Made by a program: the position numbers and the translations under genes | Source: Dasypus novemcinctus | Taxonomy: Eukaryota > Chordata > Mammalia > Cingulata > Dasypodidae | Direction: 5' to 3' | DNA: 64,000 nt | Assembly (NCBI RefSeq): GCF_030445035.2 | Contig: NC_080695.1 | Span: forward strand, 51,725,954-51,789,953 | In this document: in pieces, positions 31,200 to 43,652 of the stretch | Layout of the letters: each line of letters opens with the position of its first letter | How positions within the stretch are numbered: the stretch's first letter is position 1 | The notes under the pieces: model-generated | Told to the model about the DNA's origin: nothing | The model's input: only the letters and a program-made list of their open reading frames with translations | Database searches by the model: none

Positions 31200-34145
31200 A
31201 ACCCTCCAACTCATGCCACCTATGTGAGCATTCACTGCGTCAAACACATACAGTGTCATCGTTGAGCCAATTTTCCTTTTCACATTAAGAGAAGGTCCTG
31301 ACTGCCATGTGTTTGCTTAACTCCACTCCCTCCAACCAAAATACCCTGACCTGGGCTCAGATCCCTAAAAATTTGATCCCCTGCTACAAGTTTGAGATAT
31401 TTGATAAGTAATGGGAATCATAACATGAAGCAACACCTCAATCTCTACTCTAGGTCAGCATGGGAAATATTTAAATAAACCAAACTAAGAAGGCCTTTGT
31501 GCTTTGCCAAACACCAAGCTTTCCTCAAGTTGCAAGCTCCTCTTTATACTTCTAGATCCAAACTACAAATTCTTAAAGGTGAGATTCTTGCCCAACGTTC
31601 TTCAGATGTTTGCTCACAAGGGAATGAGATGAAAGATCCTTTGCTTGAAAATGCCTCCAAATTGGGATCAATTTGGTCATAAATATGATGAGTGTGGCTT
31701 CACTCAGATCTATTCTTGCAAGAGACCTGGAGGCACAGATGCCATTCTTCAGGCAGACAAAGCTCAGAGTCTGGTGAAAACCTTGGTTTCCTTTATTCCT
31801 TTACTTTTTTTCAAATTTCTTCAGTGCTCAGTAAAGAAGCAGTCAGTATTACTTCGTGGTTTTCTCCTGCCTGGGTTAAAGGCCACAGGCATGAAAAACA
31901 AAATACAACTCATTAAATGACTGAGTTTGAAATAAAAGGAACGACCATGAAAACTTTGGGTAAGTATGTACAATGAAGCTAGTCTGACCAATTTCCCAGA
32001 AGAGTAAAGGGCCATAAAATAAAGATACATATACAAAATTAATTACAGAAAGAAATTAATGCCAACCACAAAAATGTAATTACACTGTGGTTAACTTCAC
32101 ATTTCATACAAGAGCATCTAAATTAGTAATCCATAAAACAGGAACATCTTTTGCTTCCTCTTCTTCACTGTCTTTTTAGGTAAAATCTTCAGGACTTTGG
32201 GCTGACCACCCACAGATACAGGTCAAGAGGTCAATCTGGATTTCATCCCTCTCCTGCCCAAAGTCTCTTAGAGCACAGCTGACCTGCCCCACTGACCTTA
32301 TCTCTTGGCCAGGAACTGTCCCTTACTCTTCTATTTTACCCAAGTCTAGGGACTGGGTTCTTGTTCTACAGCTGTGGGAAGATGTCCTGGGACTGACTGG
32401 TCATTGCTGCAGTGATTTCAAGGCCAAATCAGTGGTTCTAACACAGTCTGGGGTCAGTTGACCTGGTCCAATTTTAATTTTAAAAAATCCATCTTCTACC
32501 AAAAGTCCACACACATTAATAATTGAAGTTGCATAGCCTTACTTCTTTTCTGGAATTACAGCCCCCACTGCTTCCTCCCAGGTGCTCCTTTATAAGCTGC
32601 TGCACAGTGCTGAGAGGGGCATCTACACTGGCTTCACCAGTTCTGCCACCTACTGGAAACAAAGGGCTGTCAGGTGAACTCTGTGTAGCAGTATGTGCAT
32701 CCCATCTTCTGAATGTAGCCTATGTGACACTACCCCAAAGATCCTGTACATTTACATATTTTTTATCAGCTTCACCCCATGTGCCATGATCTCTGATAAC
32801 AATGTATATTGTAGATAGAGCATACTTCTTCCTGAGAATGCATTTTCCCCTAGAATTTACATTGGAAAACCAACTCCTCTTCTTCAGTTTTAATTAGTAT
32901 CACCAAGAACTTCCCATTCATCTGTAGATACCACTGACTAATAAGAATAATTCAAATGGTTACTGACTATAAACATATACACATATAAACAAAAAACTTA
33001 TTATTTAATTAGGAAGAAGGCTAACTTTTTCATTCAAGGTATTAAATAAGGAAAACAGAAGGAATTATTTCTATGAGACAGTGGGCAGAAAGGACTGGGA
33101 AAAGTGGGATATAAATTGCCATTGAAGCCAAGAAAGTGGAAGGTGACCCAGGCCTCTTTTTTCAGAAGGCATGGAAGTCACGTTGGATCACATATAGAGA
33201 GAAACTGGGGTTTGAAGGTAACCCACAGGATAGGTGAAGTCATTTAAGGTTTTGGAACAAGGGAGGGACACAGTGGAATACAGGGTTTTGAGAGCAACAG
33301 TGTTCAGGGTGAACAGGAAGAGGATCTCTCAAAGGAAAGGTCTTAGGCTACTGCCTAAGTGGCCGTGAGGAGAGCAGAATAAGGACTGGAAATTCATCAG
33401 GTGAAGGAGGATTGTAGAAGGATGGTTAGAGCAATTTGCTGACAATGAGGGAAACTAAATAAAATTAAGAAAATTTCAATTTGTATATTCTGAGGAAAAA
33501 GGATTAATTCCAACCACTGAAGAAATGGGAATATTTTTATATTTAATGTCCTCTGGGACATTATATGACATCTCACTCTATATCTAGAAGAGCAAATATT
33601 GAAAACTGCCCAAATGTCCACCACAGACTAAATTCAAGAGAATATTATGGAGTCACTAAAAATGATGTAAATATGCATAGGATATAGATTGGGGAAGGAA
33701 ACTAGGCTATAAAATAGTATAAAATATGAAATATAAAGTATCTCCATAAAAACATTTATTAAAATCCTTTATCTATTCTTAAAAACTCTTTCACATACAT
33801 ACAGAAAACATTTCCTATCATCTGGTAATATAATTTCCAGTGACATACTTGCAATTACTTTTCCCTATCATCATGTATGGACATTTAGAAACCTGTAATA
33901 TGTGTACAAGGTACAAAAAGCTTAAAGTACTAAGCAGTATATTGTATAATATCTTTCTTCCTCCCTTCATTATTCCCTAGCCACCAAATCCTCCTCCCCA
34001 TGGTTTCATGTATCCTTTCAGTTACACACATGTGGTGCATTTTCTATTTGCACAAATGATAATATACTCTATATACCACTCTGCTCCCTTTCTATATTCC
34101 TTGAACAATATACCTTAGAGATCTTCACATATGACATAGAATACT
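31200..34145. other. Intergenic, AT-rich, nothing firm
   Basis: No exon with supported borders. Weak old-repeat resemblance near 33100-33400 was not assignable. Confidence 0.3.
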
Positions 34146-34149
34146 CCTT

Positions 34150-34700
34150 ATTTTATTTTTCCTTATTTTTTTAATGTTACATTTTAAAAATATGAGAGCC
34201 TCATATACCCCCGCCCCCTTCAGCCCACTCCTCCCACATCAAAAACCTCTTTCCTCATTGTGTCACATTCATTGCATTTGAGGAATACATTTTGGAGCAC
34301 ATGGATAATGGTTTACATCATAGTTCACACTTTCTCCCAGTCCACACGTTGGGCCATGGCAGGACATACAATATCCAGCATCTGTCCCTGCAGTACCACC
34401 CAGGGCAACTCCAAGTCCTGAAAATGCCCCATATCATATCTCTTCATCCCTCTCCCTACCCTCAGCAGCTACCGTGGCCAGTTTCTCCACATCAGTGCTA
34501 CAATTTCTTCCATTACTAATCACAATAGTTCCATAGTACAATATCAGTAAGTCCACCCCAGTCCATACTCTATTCCTCTGGCCTGTGGACCCTGGGATGG
34601 TTATGTCCACTCCCCCTCTATATCAAGAGGGGGCTTAGATTCCACATGGATGATGGATGCAATTCTCCTGCTTGCAGTTGTAGAAACTCCTTACTTTTTA
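34150..34700 (-). mobile_element. Xenarthran repeat, probable L1 3'UTR type, copy 2
   Basis: It is closely similar to 21790-22345 over its length, for example CATTTTGGAGCACATGGATA, GGGCCATGGCAGGACATACA and GCTACAATTTCTTCCATTAC. Confidence 0.65.
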
Positions 34701-34849
34701 AAAACAGGTGTGGCCATCTCAGGAGTCTCTTACTGTCACAGTAAACAATGCTTCAAGCAAGGGGGCTCTTGAGGGCTCTAGAGACATCTAGACACTATAG
34801 GCATGGTAGACAATCTTAGCACTTTGGCACCTGTCAATGCACCTTGCCT

Positions 34850-36020
34850 TGGAATATGTTTCCCAATGTAACAGAATTAGACTCATTTATAATTTCCCTA
34901 CACATGACTCTTCTGCCCTTTTTAGTTGAACCCATGTTAAGCACTATATTCATTAAGTATATATCCCAGGTACTTCAATCTTTGGTCTCTTTGAATGTCG
35001 GTGGAGCCCTGAATCTCAGCAGAGTTGCAAAATCTACTCTCCAGTTCACTGGACTTACCCAGGACAACTAACAAAAGGATAACATCCATACGCAATAAAC
35101 ACAGAGTATCTACAATGGGAAGCAAGACAGCTCCATCCCATCTGCCCCATGGATCTAAGCCCCCACTCAATCAGAAACAGAGTGGCCATCACCATCCCAA
35201 CATCCTCAAGATTGAGGAATGAACAAACATAAGGGGGGAAAGCAATTATGGACTAATGTAGACATTAATTTTAGAGCAATGGAAGAACTTGTAACATTGC
35301 CATAAAGGTAGTGGCCACCACAGTTTCTGAGGGGAAGGAGAGGGAAGAATTGGTGCAACATGGATATTTCTGGGACAATGGAATTGTCCTGCATCACATG
35401 GCAATGACGGATACAGATCATTATACCTTCTGCCAAAACCTATAAAATTGGGCAGTGAAAAGTATAAACTATAATGAAAACTACACACCATGGCTAGTCC
35501 AATGCTTCAATATGTGTTCATCAATTGTAACAAATACACTACAATAACGAAAGATGTTAGGGGGAAAAGTGAGGGAGTGATGGGGATGGATATATGGGAA
35601 TCCCCCTATATTTTTGATGTAGCATTTATGTAATTTAAAGCTTCTTCCAAGAAATTGTATCACTGATGTGGAGAAAGTGTCCATGGTAGCTGCTGAGGGT
35701 AGGGAGAGAGAAGAAGAGATAAGATGTGGGGACATTTTCAAGACTTGGAGTTGTCCTGGGTGGTACTACAGGGGCAGATGCTGGACATTGTATGTCCTCC
35801 CATGCCCACTGGGTGGACTGGGGGGAGCGTAAACTACAATGTAACCCACTATCCATGTGGTGCAGCAGTGCTCCAAAATGTATTCACCAAATGAACTTAT
35901 TATGTCACGATGATGAAAGAGGTTGTTAAAGTGGGAGAAGTGGGGTAAGGAGTATGGGGAGGATATGGGGCTCTCATATTTTTTGAATGTAACATTTTAA
36001 AAAAATAAAGGAAAAATAAA
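34850..36020 (+). mobile_element. Xenarthran repeat, probable L1 3'UTR type, copy 3 (longest)
   Basis: It reads in plus orientation and ends GAATGTAACATTTTAAAAAA with AATAAAG, a poly(A)-like tail. The last 320 bases are the reverse complement of the blocks at 34150 and 21790. The tail and its position suggest the 3'UTR of a lineage-specific L1, but no ORF2 is attached here. Confidence 0.6.
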
Positions 36021-36329
36021 TAACATTTCTGATCCCTTGTGTTACAAACACGACTCAATGAATATCCTTGAATATCAAAATCTTTGCCACCTATATGCAG
36101 AAAATATTCATAGAAGTGAATGGAACTAAGTCTATGTGCAGAAAGTATTCATAGAGTATGAGCAGAAAATATTTGTAGAAGTAAATGGGACAAAGACAAA
36201 GGATATGTATACCCTATATTTCCTTAGCTTTCAATCAATATCACAAAAATGCCCTGCAAACAGTGTACTAATAATTTACATTAACAACATAAAATAGTGC
36301 CTGTTTCCCCATTCTCACTAAAAAAAGAA

Positions 36330-36930
36330 AGAAAAAATTCAGCCCGGTGCAGCCGCTGTGGAAACCAGTTTGATGGGTCTTCAAAACATGACCTGGAAAT
36401 TCCATTCTAGGTATATTCCAAAATAACTGAAAGCTGGGACTCACATATGTGTACACCAATGTTTAGGGAAGCATTATTCACAATAGTTAAAAGGAAGTGG
36501 AAAAACCCACATGTTCCCCAATGGAAAATGGATAAACAAAATGTGGTATATTTATACCAAAATGTTATTACTCAGTTCTAAAAAGGAATAAAGTTCTAAC
36601 ACTTGCTACAACATGGATGAATAGTGAAGACATGTTGAGTGGAATAAGCCAGACACAAAAGGACAAATACTGCATGATTCTACTAACGTGATGTGTCTAG
36701 AATAAGCAAATTCAGAGACAGAAAGTAGATTAGAGGTTGCCAGGATCTATGGGTGAGAAGAATGGGGACTTAATGCTTAAGGGGTCTTTTCTGTTTTGGG
36801 TAATGAAAAAGCTGTGGTAATGGATGGTGGTGATGTTAGTACATTGTACATGTAACTAATGCCACTATATTGTACACTTTAAAATGGCAAATTTTATTGC
36901 ACCTATGTTACCATGATAAAGCCACATGTT
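36330..36930 (+). mobile_element. L1 3' end, old
   Basis: AACATGGATGAATAGTGAAG, GGAATAAGCCAGACACAAAA, AGAGGTTGCCAGGATCTATG and TTGTACACTTTAAAATGGCA are in L1M tail order. Confidence 0.75.
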
Positions 36931-37009
36931 TGTAGTGAATTAGGGATTTCCCTAATTCAGTTTAGCTTCACTACGGACATGGTAATAATCAGATGATATT
37001 ATTTTATCT

Positions 37010-37615
37010 GGAAAAAATAATTCATCACAGTGTGGTGTGTTGATAGATCGATGTTGTTTGGGAATTCTGCATGTGTGCATGATTGTTTTATAAGTTTACA
37101 ACTTTGTCATAAAAATTATATTTAAAAAATAATATTAGGGTGGTTTGGGGGGGAAACACACCAAATGTGAGAAAAGGACTATAATTAGTAGTAAGATTTT
37201 GACAATATTCTTTCATAATCTGTAACAAATGTCTCATGACAGTGAAAGGTGTTGGTGAAGGAATGATGTATGTGACCCCAGTATAATGTTATGCATATTT
37301 GCTTTGTAAGTCCACAACTTTTACTATACACTTATTTCTTATGTATGCTCATATAGAAATGATATAAACTAATAATAATAATAAGGGGGTTGGGGAAAAC
37401 ACTTTGGTTAGTAATAATATTTTAACAATGGTCTTTAATCATTAGTTTAGAATGTTTAACAACAATGCAAGGCATTGGTGGTAGGGTGAGTTATGAGAGC
37501 CCTGTATGATGGTATCTATGTTTCTTTTGTAAGTTCACAACTATTACTGTACACTTATTGTTTATGCATGTTTATGCATGAGTGGTATACTTCGATAATT
37601 TTTTAAAGAAAAAAA
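37010..37615. repeat. Imperfect tandem repeat, about 2.5-3 units of roughly 220 bases
   Basis: Units around 37015-37135, 37195-37395 and 37420-37610 share TTTTGTAAGTYCACAACT, TACTRTACACTTAT, ATGTWTGC and a following AATAATA or GATAATT stretch. Similar lengths and order point to local duplication inside a repeat tail. Confidence 0.55.
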
Positions 37616-37679
37616 TACATTGAGACTATTTTTTTAAAGCACAAGTTCCATAAGTTTGACGTTAAAAGTAAGTTAACTC

Positions 37680-38128
37680 TGTTGTGGTGACTTGGAGCTC
37701 TGTAACCCAGAAAAACAAGTTCTTAAAGGTAATCCATTCCTGGTGGTGTGAACCCTTGTAAAAAGGAACTCCTGATGTGGTGATTTCAGTTGAGGTGTGG
37801 CCTGAATGAATTAGGATGGGTCCTAATCTTATTACTGAAGGCCTTACAGGAAAACTACAGAGAAAGAGAGAGTTTGGGAAAGAAGCCAGAAGCTGGAAAT
37901 CAATGGGACCTGGAAGAGAAAGGAGAAGAGGCAGCCATGTGCATTGCTCTGGGAAAGAAAAGCCAAGGACCAAGGATCTCAGGCATCCAGCGCCAGAACA
38001 CCAAGATGTTCTGGCAGAGAGCACTGCCATGATGACACCTCGATTTTGGACTTCTCTTAGCCACAAAACTCTGAGCCAAAAAATTCCCATTGTATGGTAT
38101 TTCTTTCAGCAGCCAGGAAACTAAATCA
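37680..38128 (+). mobile_element. Solo LTR, MaLR-like
   Basis: It begins TGTTGTGGTGACTTGG and ends GGAAACTAAATCA. The 3' part (AAAAAATTCCCATTGTATGG, TATTTCTTTCAGCAGCC) is shared with the LTRs at 57.3 and 59.1 kb. Confidence 0.65.
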
Positions 38129-38129
38129 T

Positions 38130-39275
38130 GTATGAACTCTTCAGACACCTAGATTTAAGCTTCAAATTTTCTCAAAGAGACCATTGTTTAAAATGACCTT
38201 TGACTGGTAAGCTAAACAGAATTGATTGTGCCCAAATTACATTTGGAATAGTGCATAGAGAAGGGAAACGTAATTCTATAGATAGATTGGGAATATGTCA
38301 TCTTTAAAACTATCCAACTTTGAAAAGGATCATACTTGCCCATCATGCTTATATCAACAGCATTTGCCGAATTCAGGAACACATGAAATACAATATCATC
38401 TTCCATGTATAACTGATGTATGGAACAGGAATGTGGACTTGTTATGCTACCCTGTTTCCATTTTTATTAAAATATATTATATTCAAAGTCATGATATCAT
38501 ACACAAAATTGTCAATTACATAAATATTATCCTTCATAGCTTTATTCTGACAATTTTTTTAAAAGAAATCCTCAGTGTAGTAGAAGTGGAAAGGTTTAAA
38601 GGGAACTATTCTAATAAAAATTCTGAATTGAATGACATCCATGGTGAACAAGGAATCGTCTGATTGCCATCAGTCCTAAGTCAGAAATCAAGACTAGACT
38701 GGAAGAGATCACTTTCTCTGAATGACAGCCGTCAAAGCCAATATGGGAAATGTATCTGGCACTCTTGATGTAGTCTGTTAAAAACAGCAAAAGGATGCTA
38801 AGGTTGGCCCTCACACCTGCTAAACTTCACTTTGTGTAGTTGCTGGGCTTTCAGAAAGAAAAAAGGAAGAAAAGAAACCTAGCTTCCAGATCTGTGTGGA
38901 TTTACTTTATTTTTATTTAATTTTTGCTAAAAAAATGTGTTTTTGTGTGTGGGTGTTTGTACTTGATTATTTCTTGTTTTTTTTTTCTTCATTTTATTTA
39001 ATGGCTCATTACAATCTGACCACAAACAGGAAAAGTCTCCATAAAATAAGACTAGGCAATTTAAACTATTTTTTTGAGGAGTGGACTGTGTATAAATCAG
39101 TTTACTAGAATTTAAACTAACTTCTAGTAGTTTAGTATAGCTCTGCATAATATACTTTTATTACTCAATAGAAAAAATTACAGAAAGTTTCAAAGACAAA
39201 ATTGAAAATAACTATGCAATATTCAGTGCATTGATCACAATAAATATTTCTTAGATTTATCACTTACTAAATAAT
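38130..39275. other. Intergenic, AT-rich, nothing recognised
   Basis: No exon-like block or repeat that I can name. Confidence 0.3.
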
Positions 39276-39379
39276 GTAAGATACATTTTTCTCAGTTTTA
39301 ATGTATATTACAGTGACCATCAATAGATAAAGCAAACATAAAAGAACACCTACTTGTGGTTCTCAATAATTTTTCAAAC

Positions 39380-40200
39380 TCTGGAAAGATGCTGAGGACA
39401 AAGCTCGAATCCCCTTTCTATTTAATATTGCACTGGGAGCCCTAAAGAGAACACTAAGGCAGTAAAAACAAACACATGTACACATGTAAAAGAGACAGAG
39501 ACTGGAAAGAAAGAGATAACATTATCTATTTGCAGCCAACATGTTTATTTATATCAGAATTTCTCAACCTCCACACTACATTCAGTCCAGAAAAAGTTTG
39601 CTCTGTGTAGCTTCCCTATGCCATGTAATCTCTTTGGTAGTATATTTACTCCCTCGCCATTAAATGCCAGGAGCATTCTCCAAGTGGTGAGAACCAGAAA
39701 TGTCTCCAAATACCAAATATCTCCTGGGTCAGAAAATAACCCCCAGGAGCAAACCATTGGTCTTGCTATAAAAGCATTAGGAGTCTAACAGAATACCACT
39801 GGGAAAATATGTACATTTAACCTGGATGCAGAATAGAAAGTTAATACACAGAAAACAATGAAATTTGTATAGATTAGCAACAAGCTTTTGAAAACTGGAA
39901 TTTAAAAAATATATTCATATTTGCATAAACATAAAATAATAGGAACAATTTAACAAAAACTTTTAAGATCAGTACAATAAAAATTATTAAGCATTACAGA
40001 TTAAATGAAAGAATATCTAAATAAATAAGGACCTAAAAATTCATGAATCAAATTATTGTTTTCAAAATGCTCATTCACCTCAAAAGGATTTATATAATTA
40101 AACACAATCTCAACGAAAATCCCAGGAGGCATTTTTTGGGGGAATTGATAAGATATTTTCAAACTGTAGTAAAAATTAAAATGACCTAATATGCTCAACA
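39380..40200 (+). mobile_element. L1 ORF2 fragment, interrupted by MER20
   Basis: AAAGCTCGAATCCCCTTTCT with ATTGCACTGGGAGCCCTAAA follows L1 ORF2 and resumes after the MER20 with ACACAGAAAACAATGAAATT and later CAATCTCAACGAAAATCCCA. The frame is broken. Confidence 0.65.
39556..39762 (-). mobile_element. MER20 DNA transposon (hAT type), copy A
   Basis: It reads on the plus strand from AGAATTTCTCAACCTCCACA through CATTAAATGCCAGGAGCA and GTCTCCAAATACCAAATATC to GAGCAAACCATTG, the reverse of MER20 (CAGTGGTTCTCAACC to TTGAGAAACCCTG). It sits inside L1 ORF2. Confidence 0.75.
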
Positions 40201-40439
40201 TGATTTTTTAAAAATAAATAATTTGGCGTTAACACAATATTTTTTTCACACTTAATATTTTAGTAATCAAGCTAATGCCATGACATAAGTTTAGTCATTT
40301 AAATCAGTGGCGTGGAATGGTATCTACTAATTAATGCAAACATCTGCAAAGAATTCATTTTAATAAATGCATTGTTCTGTAAATCAGTTTAGGTAGAACT
40401 GACATCCTAACACATGTAGACTTCTAATACATAAACATG

Positions 40440-40745
40440 GAATGTGCTTCCATTTACTTGGGTCTTTGGCTTCTGACATAGTTTGTAGTTTTCTGAATAT
40501 AGGTGCTTCTCCCTGGTTAAGTTTATTACTAAATATTTTATTCTTTTAGTGACTATTGTAAAGGAAATTTTTCGTCTGACTTACTACTCAAACAGCTCAT
40601 TAGTAGCGTATAGAAGTGATAAGAATGAATCTTGCTCCCTCTCAAGTTGTTTATTAGGTCTAGTATCTTTGTTGTGTTTTTCTTGTTATTTTTGCTTGGT
40701 ATTTTTCATGTTTTCTACTTTAATCAATTCACTGATTAACCTGAA
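40440..40745 (-). mobile_element. Inverted L1 ORF2 piece
   Basis: CATAGTTTGTAGTTTTCTGA and GTTTATTACTAAATATTTTA are the reverse of L1 ORF2, while the L1 on both sides reads plus. This is the layout left by twin priming or a later inversion. Confidence 0.55.
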
Positions 40746-41604
40746 ATTAATCTAAAATTATAGAGAAGATTTGAACAAGAAATTTTTTTCAAGCATCAAT
40801 GGATTTTTAAAATAATAATACATGGAACTTAAAATGATTATGAACAACATTAAAATGTCACAAACACAGGGAGTTTAGATTCTCTTCAGAATCTGGTAAA
40901 ATGGAAATAATAATGAATGAGCAAACTGAAAGTCCCAACATGTATGGAAATTAAAATATAGTATGATAAATATCACAGTTCAGATATGAATTCAAAAAGG
41001 AATTCAGAAAATATGTTGGAAGTTATTTTTAAATATTATTCATCAAAATATGTTGGTTGCCAAAAATAAAAGGTGAAGGAACATTTCTAACTTACAATGC
41101 ATGATTTAGATACAAAGAAGCAAAGCAAAGTGATTGCCAAATCACAAAATTTTCCAAAATTGATAGAAAACTAAACTCAAAGGAGATAAATATAAGGAGA
41201 AAGAAAACTCAAATTAGTGAAATGGGAGAAAGAATAGACAGGATGAATGGAAGCAAAAATAGATTCATTGAAAAGATTAATAAACTTGATAAAGGTATGT
41301 TATGTCTGATCAAGGAAAACAAAGAGAGGCATAAATATCAACATCAGAAATAAAAAGACATAAATATTTTTCAACAGATAAAATCGTATTTCAAATGTGG
41401 TGTGAATAGATTTGGAAATCTCAATGAAACAAACTCATTGTTAGTAAAACATTACCACATCTGGCAGAAGAAGAAGTAGGAAGCTGAATTTAGAATTCCA
41501 TTCACAATTTAAAATCAGAATCATGAACATTCCCACAGAGAAAATTTTGAGCCCAGATTTCAATACACATTCAAAAAAAGTTTTTAAAAAGGTTAAAATG
41601 GTAA

Positions 41605-42965
41605 CACCAGCTGCACCAGAAAACATGAATTATTATAAAGGTATTTTTAAGACAGTATGGAGAAGAGCAAAGACCTGAATTGAAAAGGAGAGCAAAAGCT
41701 CAAGATATGTATTTATTCATTTGACGTGACAAATGTGGCCTAAAAGCAAAGTGGGAGAAAAATATTTTCAATGCAGTCTGCTACATCATTTGCATACCTT
41801 AATTGAAATACTAATACTTGATGCCTACTCATATTCTATCCAAAATCAATTGCAGAACACAACAGAACACAAAATTCACAATCGGTAAGGGAGAATATAG
41901 TTGAATTGAACTAAATGTACATTCAAAAGTGATGTCATTGGAAAGATACATTTAAGAGTTGAAATGGCAATCCAGACAGTGAGGGTTGATATTTACCATA
42001 CGTTGCCAACTAATGACACAAGTCTAGTGATAAAGTTATGAAATAGTTTCAAAATGCTTTTGGGATTATTTTTGCCCTTTGATGGAAAAGATGTACATTT
42101 CAGTATAGACAAAACACCTGAGGGGGAATCATTTCTTAAAAGTGAAAACAAAATCTAGGAATGATAAAACAGTTGTGTGTGTGTGTGAGTGAGTGATATA
42201 AAAAGTTTAAACCAGGAAGGAAAATATTTCAGTGATCTTACATAATAATTTTAAATGCTACCTCATAAGAATCTTTAAATTAATTACAATACAGCATTTA
42301 TCACATACAGCATTTAATGATTTTTAAAATATAACTATGAGAAAAAAAGAACCCATAAAAATCAAAATATCTAAGAAGATAATTTACAAAAAAATTATAT
42401 ATATTTATGTTAGCATTAAAATAAAATGATAGTGAACAGTTTTTTCAAGAATCTGACAAACTAATAAAGTATCTCCACAACAATAAATTGGGATACTATT
42501 TGCAGTTGTTTTTTGACAATGTATAAAATATCTTGCCACTACGTGTGAAAATACCTAATGTATAAATTAACCATCTGGAATGTATATTCAGAAAAATAAG
42601 ATATTTTCACAAAGATAAATGTTACAAAATCCACTTACACAAATAGTTACATTATCAGAAGATTGAAAACCATCTCATGTCTACACCAAAGTATCACTTT
42701 AAACTGATGGATGATACAGAGAATCAGGCCCTGTACAGCCATTAAAATCAAGTTGCATGTAAATATTTATTGATACATGACACTGATGCATAAGAATGCC
42801 AATTACTAAATAATTTTAAATCCTAGGATAACATTATATATATATGATGCAGTAAATGGTAAGATAACTTTCTGTCATTCTGATGGTTGTATTTCTATCT
42901 ATTTTGGTCTCTCTTCTATATTTGTACTTTTATATGTTTACTTAAGAGCATAGCTATCACTTAGC
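41605..42965. other. AT-rich spacer, unassigned
   Basis: Very AT-rich, with a short GT run (42175-42195) and TA runs. No gene signal. No clear partner at the same point of copy B, where L1 sequence lies instead. Confidence 0.3.
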
Positions 42966-43048
42966 TTAACGAGTGAGTTTATTCTATTTTCTTTATATAT
43001 ATATATATTTGCCAATTTGGGATATTATATATAAAATGTGTCATACAC

Positions 43049-43652
43049 TGTAGCAGTTTTATATGGTTTATCAATTCCAAAAATAGATATTGGACTATGT
43101 TTGTAAACGAGTCTGTCCTTCCAGGCATATTAGAGTATATTGAATTCAGAAATTTAACTTTTACTTAAGCAATGATTAAGGCTTTGATTGGGCAATGTTA
43201 GCAGGATGTTGAGTCCCCATCCCTTTGAAACTATACTGCAGAGAAGGGAGTTTCAGTTTTGATGTTGGAGTTCTGATGTTGGTGTTTTGATACTGAAGTT
43301 TTGATCTGAGGCACGGGAAGAGAACACACAGGGAAGAACACAGGGGAATAGGGATTACTCCTTAGACACAGCAGAAGCTCTGAGGAGAGAGACAGAGCCA
43401 TTCACCTGGTAGTCTACAGCTGATGTTGTGAAGAGAGCCCAGCAGCTGAACAGGGAGAGTAACACAGCGCTGGGAAGAGAGGAAACCAGAAAGCCAGAAC
43501 ATTGCCAGCATATGGCAACAGGCTATGATGAGGGAAGTACCTTATGCTTCATGGCCTAGTAACTGCAAGCTTCTACCCCAAATAAATACCCTTTATGAAA
43601 GTCAACAGATTTCTTGTATTTGATATCAGCACCCCTTTGGCTGATTAATACA
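43049..43652 (+). mobile_element. 5' LTR of a MaLR-like element
   Basis: It starts TGTAGCAGTTTTATATGG, contains GATGTTGGAGTTCTGATGTT and AATAAATACCCTTTATG, and ends near AATACA before TTTGGTACTGAGGAGTGG. Its partner begins at about 45198 and a third, SINE-split copy is at 54.2-55.2 kb. Confidence 0.65.

Larger units (their letters stand above)
39281..41605 (+). repeat. Duplicated L1-rich block, copy A
   Basis: It is colinear with 48690-51155 over its whole length with many small differences. Shared words include TTACAGTGACCA, GATGCTGAGGA, GTTGGTTGCCAAAAATAAAA and GAACATTCCCACAGAGAAAA. It contains L1 ORF2 pieces in both orientations and a MER20. The two copies lie about 9.4 kb apart. Confidence 0.75.
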
